NCBI RefSeq assembly: GCF_902459465.1
Contig: NC_047063.1
Location: 25,589,055-25,653,054, forward strand
From: Asterias rubens
Lineage: Eukaryota > Echinodermata > Asteroidea > Forcipulatida > Asteriidae
Reading direction: 5' to 3'
Length of the DNA: 64,000 bases
This document shows, one piece after another, positions 11,901-23,900 of the stretch. The notes beneath the pieces were generated by a model. The model made no database searches, had not been told where the DNA came from, and was given only the letters and a program-made list of their open reading frames with translations. The translations under genes and the position numbers were made by a program. Position 1 is the first letter of the stretch. Every line of letters starts with the position of its first letter.

Positions 11901-14900
11901 GGCACTTCCGTTTTTGGCCCGTTTCGACCGGAAGTAGAGGTCATGTGAGGTCACGCACATAAAATAAATTGAAGACCCAATAAATCCCTACCCAATCCCG
12001 TTAACAGAAAACTACGGTCTCTTGTGGTTGATTTGATATAGATTTTCAAAGATTTAAATAAAAGACCTTTAAGAGGACGTCATGTGACCGGTGATGACGC
12101 CATCATGACGAATTTCTTTTAGGACCCTCCTTGCACCAATGCCCTTCATCACTGAAAGTTTCATTGCAATTGCTCTTTAGGAACCATGCAAAAACATGCG
12201 AGTACTGAATAATCCTGAAACAACCAAATAAAAAACCGAACAAAAACAATAGCTGTTTCGCTGCGCTGTGCTACGAAACAGCTAATTACTAAAAATGCTT
12301 TTACCAAGTACTTTACATGAATCGCACTACTACAATTCAAAGGGTTTTCTGCATAAACGTAATAAAAAGAACTTCTAAATTGCCGAGCTCAGCTCTCCTC
12401 TGAGCCTCAACAGTTCCAATGCATCTGTGCCAGCGAGAGCTCTGCCTGCCTAGCTCTACTTTAATAAAGTGTACACAGAACATACAAAATAACAATTTCA
12501 ATCATCTTCCATGGGTCTAGCTGTAAGAGTTCCTGATCAGCAAAGTGTTGGTTTGAGTCCCAGGAAGCGTAGTGCTTGTTATTAAGCTAGGCATTAAGCA
12601 GAAGGTCCCGTGAACTAGGATTGGTAGTGCACATAAAAAGAAGCAAGAACACTAAACGTAGAAGGATTAACCCTAGTGTTTCTGGGTCTAGCTGTAAGAG
12701 TTCCTGATCAGCAAAGTGTTGGTTTGAGTCCCAGGAAGCGTAGTGCTTGTTATTAAGCTAGGCATTAAGCAGAAGGTCCCGTGAACTAGGATTGGTAGTG
12801 CACATAAAAAGAACTAAGAACACTTAACGTAGAAGAATTAAACCTGGTGTTTCTGGGTCTAGCTGTAGAGTTTCTGATCAGCAAAGTGTGGGTTTGAGTC
12901 CCAGGAAGCGTAGTGCTTGTTATTAAGCTAGGCATTAAGCAAGAGGTCCCGTGAACTAGGATTGGTAGTGCACATAAAAAGAAGCAAGAACACTAAACGT
13001 AGAAGGATTAACCCTAGTGTTTCTGGGTCTAACTGTAAGAGTTTCTGATCAGCAAAGTGTTGGTTTGAGTCCCAGGAAGCGTAGTGCTTGTTATTAAGCT
13101 AGGCATTAAGCTGAAGGTCCCGTGAACTAGGATTGGTAGTGCACATAAAAAGAAGCAAGAACACTTAACGTAGAAGAATTAAACCTGGTGTTTCTGGGTC
13201 TAGCTGTAGAGTTTCTGATCAGCAAAGTGTGGGTTTGAGCCCCAGGAAGCGTAGTGCTTGTTATTAAGCTAGGCATTAAGCAGAAGGTCCCGTGAACTAG
13301 GATTGGTAGTGCACATAAAAAGAACCAAGAACACTAAACGCACCAGGATTCACCCTAGTGTTTCTGGGTCTAGCTGTAAGAGTTTCTGATCAGCAAAGTG
13401 TGGGTTTGAGTCCCAGGAAGCGTAGTGCCTGTTATTAAGCTAGGCATTAAGCTGAAGGTCCCGTGAACTAGGATTGGTAGTGCACATAAAAAGAACCAAG
13501 AACACTAAACGCACCAGGATTAAACCTGGTGTTTCTGGGTCTAGCTGTAGAGTTTCTGATCAGCAAAGTGTGGGTTTGAGTCCCAGGAAGCGTAGTGCCT
13601 GTTATTAAGCTAGGCATTAAGCTGAAGGTCCCGTGAACTAGGATTGGTAGTGCACATAAAAAGAAGCAAGAACACTAAACGTAGAAGGATTAACCCTAGT
13701 GTTTCTGGGTCTAGCTGTAAGAGTTTCTGATCAGCAAAGTGTGGGTTTGAGTCCCAGGAAGCGTAGTGCTTGTTATTAAGCTACATGTAGGCATTAAGCA
13801 AGAGGTCCCGTGAACTAGGATTGGTAGTGCACATAAAAAGAAGCAAGAACACTAAACCTAGAAGGATTAACCCTAGTGTTTCTGGGTCTAGCTGTAAGAG
13901 TTTCTGATTAGCAAAGTGTTGGTTTGAGTCCCAGGAAGCGTAGTGCTTGTTATTAAGCTAGGCATTAAGCAGAAGGTCCTGTGAACTAGGATTGGTAGTG
14001 CACATAAAAAGAAGCAAGAACACTAAGCGTACAAGGATTAACCCTGGTGTCTCGGTTCACATAGCAAGCACCCTTATTAGTAACCATTTAACAAAGCCGT
14101 CCTGGCTTGGAAAATACCCCAAAACAATCAATTCAGAAAATATGGGTGAAAAATCATGGTGAAATAAGTTTGGAAATTATATTTCTGACATGATCTTACA
14201 GGGCATAGAGGCACTAGGCAACCACAGAGAGACTGTGCGTTTGAGTAGGGAGAAACTCTGGATTAGGCGCCTTCAGACCATTCAACCCCATGGTCTGAAC
14301 ATCCAAGAAGGAAACGACTTGTAAACCTTTTGTTTTGCCGTCTCCTTTTTCCCCACAGATATCCCCCTGTAGCCTACGCCTTGTTGACTAATTAATTACC
14401 TTTTTCCCACCTCTTCCCACCCTTGATATTGTCCTTTGTATTTCCATCCTCTTGTGGTCAAGCCATTCGCTTCTCTTCAACCCCGCCCCCCATTTTTGTC
14501 CCCCTATTCATTGTTTACCCCTTGCTTATTTCCTTATGCTTTCTAACCCTATTCATGAATTTCCACTTCCGGCTTACAGGTATGTTTTATTTAGTTACCT
14601 GTTCATGTTTGTTGCGTTGTCATTTAGCCTCTGAGAAAGACTCTAGGGTCGAAACGTCAGGCCATTAACTATTTGAAATTATATTTATAAATACTATAAG
14701 AGAATGAAGAATCGATTACTTAGACATAATCTGGAACTAGGTAGCGTAAAAGCAACTGACAGACATGAATGCATTTTATGAATGATTCCAAGGTGGATTA
14801 TTGTTGGTTTTTCATCAGGCAGTTTGCGTTATTTATAAATGTTTGCTGACCTGCTGACCCCCTTCGCTTCTGATTGGGTTGAACTATTGCTTCTGATTTG

Positions 14901-17900
14901 GTAGCAAAAGTTTACATTTATACAGAAAAACATTAAAAAAATGCAGACAAATTGTAAATGGCCCTCAGGGCTTCGCCACTCGCGTGTGTGGTCTTCCTTT
15001 CCAGTTGCTGAGGATTAGGGCTCAACAAAGCTGTCCAAGCCATAAAGGCCTTGAAAAAAGGCTACCTTTATAGTTGCCCTCTGGCTTGCAAGCTGTAGTG
15101 AATAAGTTCACGCATCCTTAGTTTCATTGGCACAAATGTATAATAATTACCTGTAATTTGAATCTACAGATTATGAGAGAAGATTTATAATCTTTGAATT
15201 ACAGGTGGCCTAGAACTGTCTAATACTGAGTTTGCAAGAATAGCTGAAATCACTGCTCTAGATGGTGCCATCGCAGTAACGCTAGCTGCACATCAATCTA
15301 TTGGACTTAAGGTAGAATTCACTTCAGCTCTTTCAATATTGGTGCTGTTTGTTCAAGGTTGTCAGTTTAATTAAAGCATCAGTTTATTTTGGTAAGACAT
15401 GAAGTTTCTTACATTGTGAAGTTGATTCACACCAGTTAAGAATATCATTTTTAAGATGACAGCTTAAAGATTTATACAATATTATCATTTCGGGTAGAAT
15501 AAACTTTATAATTCTCACGAAAGCCTTATTCGTGGATCTTTAGAAAGTGCAGTTTTTATTTATTTTAAAAGAAAAATACAGAAAAAACTGTAAACTGAGT
15601 TAATTGCGATAATCTTCTAGATACGTATGTGTGAACCGTCTGGGCCTGAGCTCACCCAAATCTTCTTACTTGTGAATTTCTTCTAGGGTATATTGATAGT
15701 CGGCACAGATGAGCAGAAGGCAAAGTACCTTCCCAAACTTGCAACTGGTGAACATGTTGCTGCATTTGCCCTAACAGAACCAAGCAGGTTAGTACAACAG
15801 GAACCAATTATCCATTAATGGATATATGTGGACCAGAGACATTGGTAAAGTTTGCCACTTCTGAATGAAATATGTACATGTAGTTCTTCCTCCACTAATT
15901 AAAAAGTGATTTCACCTTTTTGCCATTTACGTATTGAAATTGCAGTATTTGATGGTGTATAGGAGTTTAACCTGGCTTTTGTAATTCCATTTTATCTTAT
16001 TATTTGATTGTATCAGGGTCTGTTTTTCTAAGGTCTCCACTTGAGGGGGGGGGGGGGGTGTCTCTGGCTGTTGCAGTGAGTAATGAATGGCTTCTGACTG
16101 GCAATTCCTGAACAAAGATATTGACAAATAGTGAGACTGCCAACATTGGGCTAGATAGCACAGTAGGTAGAGCTTCAGTACATTAATCCAGATGTTGCAG
16201 GTTCAAGTCCCACTCTAGTTCATTTTGTTTCCTTCAACCCAAAACTACACTGTCGGTTTCTCTTGTGATTTATTAACTGATATTTGAAGCAAAAAATTGC
16301 ATCTACATAAGATGATCCTTATCCTGCTGCTTCCCTTGGTTGTATTGTAAACTTGGGGTTGGCTATCTAGCCCAATATTGGCAGTCTCACTATTTGTCTT
16401 GGCTATTCGCCAGTCACAAGCTGAATGGCTACTGACTAGCCTTTCCATTGCAAAATAATTGTAGGGAGACCATCAGCATCAGTGTTAGATAGTCTAGTTT
16501 GTAGGGCACTAGTACTTTAACATAGAGGTCACAGGTTCAAGCCTAGCCCTGGCGGCCTTACACTTTCGTTTTGTACTACAGTGACGTCCTGGACACCAGG
16601 GTACATTTCTGGGGCGGAAAATTTTCACAGCTTCATAACTCAAATCTTACCTGCAAGAAAGCACCAATTTCAACAGATTCACATTCCATGGCAGCATATG
16701 TTTTTCTGCGGTGGGTTTTGATCGTCATATATTCTTCACAAATCCGTCATTTTCATGAAATAATGCAGCTCCCAAGGAATTCCCATTTTTGTTCGTACTC
16801 TCACAGTCTGCCGTGTGTACGCAAGACGCATGACGCGCAAACTTTGAATTGTGTTGTTAACGCTGTGTATTCAAGATACGGTGACCAAGAATTCATGCGT
16901 CTAAGCTTGCATCATGCGTCTTGCACGCGAATGTTTACGTGTACGCACGACAACAGACAACACTGTGAGAAAACGATCGAAACTGGAATTTTTTAACGTT
17001 GGAAGCTGCATTATTTCATGAAAATGACGGATTTGTGAGGAAAATATGAGGACCAAAACCCACCGCAGAAAAATGTATGCCGCCATGGAATGTGAATCTG
17101 TTGAAATTAGTGGCTTGTTGCAGGTAAGAATTAAGTTATGAAGCTGTGAAATTTATCCACCCCAGAAACGGGCCTCAATATTTAGGACTCTGTTCCTGTG
17201 TACAGAGAAAGAGTCCTATATAGGGCTAGTTCAAGCTGTGCTCTAATCAATTTTCTTTCTTCCACCCAAAATTTTCCTTATAGCAGAAATTCAATTTGTA
17301 TTAAACAAAACAAGTTGTGTAATGTTTCCAAGCTTACTAAATGTTGGTGGAGGAGTAAACTTATGTTGTTGCATCTGTCTCCATTAGTTTTGTCAACATG
17401 ACAGTGTGCTTGAGATCAGTATCTGAGGGCCATTTAACGAAAGTTTCAGCCTCAGGTTGAGTGCAGGTATAACTTTGAAAGAAAGATATCTTTAAGATAA
17501 TAATGATCTTTTTTTTGACATACAGTGGGAGTGACGCTGCGTCCATACGCACCAAAGCAACACTTAGTGATGATGGAAAACATTTCCTTATTAATGGAAG
17601 CAAGGTGGGTTTAAGTAAAGCGTTGTGGTACCTTTTTTGTGTAAGAACGATATATAAATGCTTAGATTATTATTATTATTGTATTAAGTAGAGTGTCACT
17701 ACAAAGGTGGGGTTTTCTACTGTATGGCATCAAGTGCTTTGAGTAGATGGTGTTGCTTAACAAATTACTAGCTGAGCAAATACTAGTAAGGAATAGCTAT
17801 AAAGTGTGTCTCTCGTGTGTTGTTTTGTTTGCATCCAAGGCTGTATGGTAAACTTGGTTTACAGGTTGAATGCCTTATGACTGGTACCTCGAACAAAGAT

Positions 17901-20900
17901 ATTACAGAGGTTTCGCAGAGACGCGGATACGAATACGCATACAGATATCGAACCGTACGCATTCGCGTCAAGTGAGCTGTGTAGTTTTGTTTCGCAAACC
18001 AAATGGCTGCACCCATGGACAATCGCCAGCGAGAGGATTTACTTGGCTTGGCCATAGAAATTGAAGACGAAGATGCAATTTGTTTTCTCCTTCTTCCTAA
18101 ATTCGGCCCAACAGCATTTGATCCTGATTTTCCTAAGTTTCGTTTGGACAATCTGACCGATGAGCAGTGTCGTAGCAATTTTAGATTCAACAAACAGGTA
18201 GATATGTATAGTTTTATTTTAATTTTATGTAAACTTAGTGTAGGTTAGCTACATAGGTAGGCATTGCAACATTCGAACATTCATAATCACAATAAATAGA
18301 CTGAGTGATAGAAAAAAACATGATCATACCATTCATTGAGCAGTTGGGAATGGTCTTACCACATGACATGCATGACATATGATTATTATTTAATAAAACT
18401 TCAAGGGCCTTGCCAGACTTATTTTCAGGTTGTTGACAATGACAATTGTAATAATATACAAAATCTGAATATTTTGACAATGACATGTTAAGGTGATGTG
18501 TCTGAACATGCTGATGAGTGAGGATAGGGGTGCCTTTTTAGGCTTTAGGTAACTGTAAACATCACAAACTGCAAATTTGGGGGGGGGGGGTCCTCATGAA
18601 ATGTTGTGCTGATTCCTTCATGGATTTTATGAAATGTACATTTTTGGTCAGTCTCTCTTAAAAAAGAGTTGCACACTAACATCATCCTTTTCATGTCTCT
18701 TCAATTTACACAGGCGATCTGACAGCTTGCTACTAGGTTACACTTGGCCGAAAGGATAGTCTGCCCTAATAGAACTGTTGCTGATACATGTAGAGTCGAT
18801 GGTCTGTGTATCCTTCTAAAAGGCGGTTTGTTTACCCCAACCGACTTGCAGATTTGGAGCCGTTTTTTGGACAGCCTAAATCAACCCTGTCAATGATAAT
18901 TAACTGTACACTCAATCATGTGTTTGAAGAGCATGAACATCGTCTCACAAACATAGACCAACCTTGGCTACTTAATAAGTTACAGATGTATGCTGATGCT
19001 ATTCATCGGAAAGGTGCACCACTCATGAACTGTATAGGCTTCATCGATTGAACTGTTCGCCCCATCTGCAGACCCACGAGAAACCAGCGAGTATGCTATA
19101 ATGGCCATAAAAGAATTCATTCCCTGAAATTTCAATCAGTTGTTACTCCTGACGGCATGGTAGCCAACATGTGCGGACCTGTTGAGGGGAGGAGACACAA
19201 TTGTGCACTTCTTTGCAAAAGTGGACTTATTGGTAGGATGGAAGCTGCTGGACTGCAAGATATGAATGGGCTCCCATTAAGCGTCTATGGCGATCCTGCT
19301 TATCCTATGCGGAACTTTCTTCTGTGCCCATTTAAGGGTGCAAACATCACTGAAGAACAGCAAAATTTCAATAGATCGATGTCATCTGTTAGAGAAGCTG
19401 TAGAGTGGGAATTTGGGAAAATTGTGTCGCTTTTCGCCTTCCTAGATTTCAGAAAAAATTTGAAAGTGCTCCTTCAGCCAGTGGCCAAGTATTATTTGTT
19501 GGGTGCACTTTTAAAAAACTGCCACACATGCCTCAACAGTAGTCAAACCAGCCACTATTTTGCAGTTGTCCCACCCACTCATGAGGAGTATCTGAATTAA
19601 TTACTTTGTTGTGTCCCATGCCAGCTTTATGGTCTTTCAAAACAAAATTTGTGCTTAATTAGGCTGTCTTCTTAGCAACCTTCTTCCAATTTTACCTAGT
19701 CAAATTCCAAGTTCCATAGATCATCCGTACCCTGTTGGGTTTTCTTTACAAATTACACCGAATCTTTGAAAATTTATTAATTTTTGCCAAGTTAGTGCCC
19801 ATTTTCAAAATGACTGAACAAAATCTAGTACAAATAATAACCCAATTGTTGAATCCATGCATGGAAGCAGATGTGTTAGCACATACTTTGTTTTAAACCA
19901 CCTATTCTGTCCACTAAACACATCTTGATACTGTTGTAAACATTAGAAAGAGAATCCGAAGACACAATAAATAAACAGTTTCTAAATTAACTTGACAATA
20001 CATGTGTGTGTGATCTTTGTTTTTATTCGGACGATTGTTACTCAGATGAATTATTTCAGACATTTCCAAAAGTCCCCACACCCAATTTAATGGAGGTCTG
20101 AAATGTCAACTAGTGGTGGAGATGGTAGTTAGGGTGGTATAGGAGTGGATAGGTAGGAGACTCTTTAAGGCCTGCAGTATTACTTAGTAGCCATGGATAA
20201 ATGAAACCAAATACAACTGAAAAGGGAACAAAAACTGGATTTTTATCAGCAGAGAAAAATAAAAGCAGAGTGGGGCTGCAAGAAGTATCCATTAATACAA
20301 AAAACAACTTCCTTACGCTTTCAGTGACATAATTTCTGCTTGTCGATGTGCCTTTAGGGAAGTTTTCGTGCGATCTTTGCATGCTCGGAGAGTTACTTTT
20401 TTGTTGTGCAATGTCGAATTTATGTTGCACAAAACTGTCTCCCATTGCCTGTGTTTTTCTGGGCCTTGATGATGGTATGGGTTTATAGCAACTACTTCCT
20501 TCAACAGGACTATATCAAGCCCTGGGTAGAACCAGACTGATTTTGCAAATGACATGTTGACATGTGTGAATGAACCTAAAAAGAGAACACATTACCAAAT
20601 TTCTGTTAAAAAAAACAGAAGAGGCAGAAATGAGAGAGAGATGTTAACCAACTCTTTGAATGTCATGTATTTTTATTTTAGGAAGGGTCCTTCAACCCTA
20701 GCCCCCCCCCCAAAAAAAAAAAATGCCAATACGCTAGATACATCTGCTCATTGGCCCCTTTGCACCATGAAGTGTGAGATTTTATAGAAATTAAACCCAA
20801 TCTTGTTTGCCCCCAAAATAGGCTATCCTATATATTATAACAAAAATATTCAAACAAGGGAGAAATCTGCCAGGCCAGGTGATGGACATTTCACCAAAAA

Positions 20901-23900
20901 ATAGCCAGCACATTATAATTACTAGCCAGAAATAAGTTGTGGATAAGTAAACAATTTGAAAAACAAAATAGGACAATTATCTCTTGATTTTATTGTTGGG
21001 AAAATCTTTGGTGCATGGCATACAGCGAGTGTCACCAGTATCTTCCTCCATGGTCTAGTGTACGCCAAGTCTGCGTTATACAGACTTATATACGTACTTA
21101 AAACTTTATATGCAGGGCCGGCTGGCACCACTGTTCTGTACATACATACATACGTAACATGTACAGTACATAAAAACTCCACAGGCTAAACTGACATCCG
21201 TCGCCTAATAGTCCATTTCTCTTTTTTTCTGAAGCATGGTGGTTAACAAATGTCCAACTACATCCATGTATGATACCTCTAATAGACATGGTGAAAACCT
21301 GGTGCATTAAAAAATAATAATCCGCTGCGAAACCATGAACAAAGTATACTCGTTGTTTACTTACGTGTATGGCGACAGATTCCCGTTTTGAGCGACTGTT
21401 CTAACTTGTGTACAACGGTTATACATCACATGGACCTCAAAAAGTGATGACATATTATGACGTATTCGTTCACAAAAGAGTATCGGTGACTCTGCGAAAC
21501 CTCTCTACGGAACCACCAATGAAGGGCCAGATAGCTCAGTTGGTAGAGTGCTGTCTCATTAATCTGGAGGTTGCAAATTCCAAGTTCTGCTATAGTAATT
21601 TTGTCTTTGTTCAGCTCAAAATTAGTTTGGTACAAATTATATAAATGTTCAATTACTACCTGTCTATTCATTACAAGATATTGAATTGATTAATTGACAT
21701 GCTCAGGTGCAAATAACGTACACCTTTGTATAACGCAGAAATGAAAAAAATTGTTTTCTGTTTTTTTCTTTTCAGATATGGATTTCAAACGGTGGCATAG
21801 CTGATGTTATGACAGTATTTGCAAGAACAGAAGTTACTAATGACAAGGTATGTTGACTTAATTACCTATCTAATTTACCCATATGCAAGATTTCTTTTTC
21901 AGATCTCTTTCTAACTTTCAAACTTTCTTCACACCCCACTCTCTAATAATTCAATATGGTCCACTTTTGATTGATATGCACAATGCCAACCTGCAACATG
22001 GTGAATGCAAAATACAACTAGTTCTGTGCACAAACTATACCATACACAACCGTACAGTTGAACAGTGCTATAATGGTTGGTCAACTAATACCAACAAATG
22101 TAATGGAATTTATTTAAGCATAATTCATTTATGGTTTAAGCATGATTAGTAGACAGCAACAAACAAGTAACAATAGGATATGTTGGTTTAAGCATGATTA
22201 GTAGACAGCAACAAACAAGTAACAATAGGATATGTTGGTTTAAGCATGATTAGTAGACAGCAACAAACAAGTAACAATAGGATATGTTGGTTTAAGCATT
22301 ATTAGTACACAGCAACGAACAAGTAACAATAGGATATGTTGGTTTAAGCATGATTAGTAGACAGCAACAAACAAGTAACAATAGTATATGTTGGTTTAAG
22401 CATGATTAGTAGACATCAACAAACAAGTAACATTAGGATATGTTGGTTTAAGCATGATTAGTACACGACAGCAACAAACAAGTAACAATAGGATATGTTG
22501 GTTTAAGCATGATCAGTAGACAGCAACAAACAAATAACAATAGGATATGTTGGTTTAAGCATGATTAGTAGACATCAACAAACAAGTAACAATAGGATAT
22601 GTTGGTTTAAGCATGATTAGTAGACAGCAACAAACAAGTAACAATAGGATATGTTGGTTTAAGCATGATTAGTACACAGCAACAAACAAGTACCAATAAG
22701 ATATGTTGGTTTAAGCATGATTAGTACAAAGCAACAAACAAGTACCAATAAGATATGTTGGTTTAAGCATGATTAGTACAAAGCAACAAACAAGTAACAA
22801 TAGGATATGTTGGTTTAAGCATGATTAGTAGACATCAACAAACATGTAACAATAGGATATGTTGGTTTAAGCATGATTAGTAGACAGCAACAAACAAGTA
22901 ACAATAGGATATGTTGGTTTAAGCATGATTAGTAGACAGCAACAAACAAGTAACATTAGGATATGTTGGTTTAAGCATGATTAGTACACGACAGCAACAA
23001 ACAAGTAACAATAGGATATGTTGGTTTAAGCATGATCAGTAGACAGCAACAAACAAGTAACAATAGGATATGTTGGTTTAAGCATGATTAGTAGACATCA
23101 ACAAACAAGTAACAATAGGATATGTTGGTTTAAGCATGATTAGTAGACAGCAACAAACAAGTAACAATAGGATATGTTGGTTTAAGCATGATTAGTAGAC
23201 AGCAACAAACAAGTAACAATAGGATATGTTGGTTTAAGCATGATTAGTACAAAGCAACAAACAAGTACCAATAAGATATGTTGGTTTAAGCATGATTAGT
23301 ACAAAGCAACAAACAAGTAACAATAGGATATGTTGGTTTAAGCATGATTAGTAGACATCAACAAACATGTAACAATAGGATATGTTGGTTTAAGCATGAT
23401 TAGTAGACAGCAACAAACAAGTAACAATAGGATATGTTGGTTTAAGCATGATTAGTAGACAGCAACAAACAAGTAACAATAGGATATGTTGGTTTAAGCA
23501 TGATTAGTAGACAGCAACAAACAAGTAACAATAGGATATGTTGGTTTAAGCATGGTTAGTAGATGGCAACAAACAAGTGGTGGTCCAAAAGATGGTCATT
23601 ACGGAATAAAGAATTAGGTCATCATCAGAACAAGTATCAAGTTTAGTATATGGCCACACTTGAATGTTGGGTTTGTCACCCTAAACCCAATTGATGTAAC
23701 AGAAGTCATGATTTGGGAGACATCAGGACAAGTATCAAGTGTAATATATGGCCACACTTGAATGTTGGGTTTGTCACCCTAAACCCAGTTGATGTAACAG
23801 AAGTCATGATTTGGGAGACATCAGGACAAGTATCAAGTGTAGTATATGGCCACACTTGAATGTTGGGTTTGTCCCCCTAAACCCAATTGATGTAACAGAA

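Larger units (their letters stand above)
9645..12290. repeat. Large duplicated repeat with two satellite blocks between its copies
   Basis: About 640 bp at 9645-10290 is repeated with substitutions at 11455-12120. Shared words include 'atcatgtgatgacgtcat', 'cgcgtcacgtgac', 'cactagagggtgctgtt' type, 'agagggcacttccg' type and 'gaagtagaggtcat'. Between the copies lie a 52-bp array and a 41-bp array. A 'tagctgtttcg...cgaaacagcta' hairpin ends the block at 12249-12285. TGACGTCA (CRE-like) and CACGTG words recur. No coding capacity is seen. Confidence 0.75.
17906..21504 (+). mobile_element. PIF/Harbinger DNA transposon, both genes and both TIRs
   Basis: The left terminus AGAGGTTTCGCAGAG at 17906 matches the reverse complement of the right terminus CTCTGCGAAACCTCT ending at 21504; similarity continues to GATAC. 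Inside are a DDE transposase on + (18003-19600, broken) and a Myb/SANT-like ORF on - (20110-20555), the usual two-gene plan of PIF/Harbinger. The flanks read TTA (left, one base out) and CTA (right), so a 3-bp target duplication is not clean. The element lies in ACAD9 intron 6 and is about 3.6 kb long. Confidence 0.85.

Noticed and set aside
21776..22180. The 53-bp array might also be seeded by the exon 7 donor (AAGGTATGTTGACTTAA against GGATATGTTGGTTTAA)
   Set aside because: The match is short and the array starts about 280 bp after the donor without an exon copy. Too weak to add to the four clear cases.
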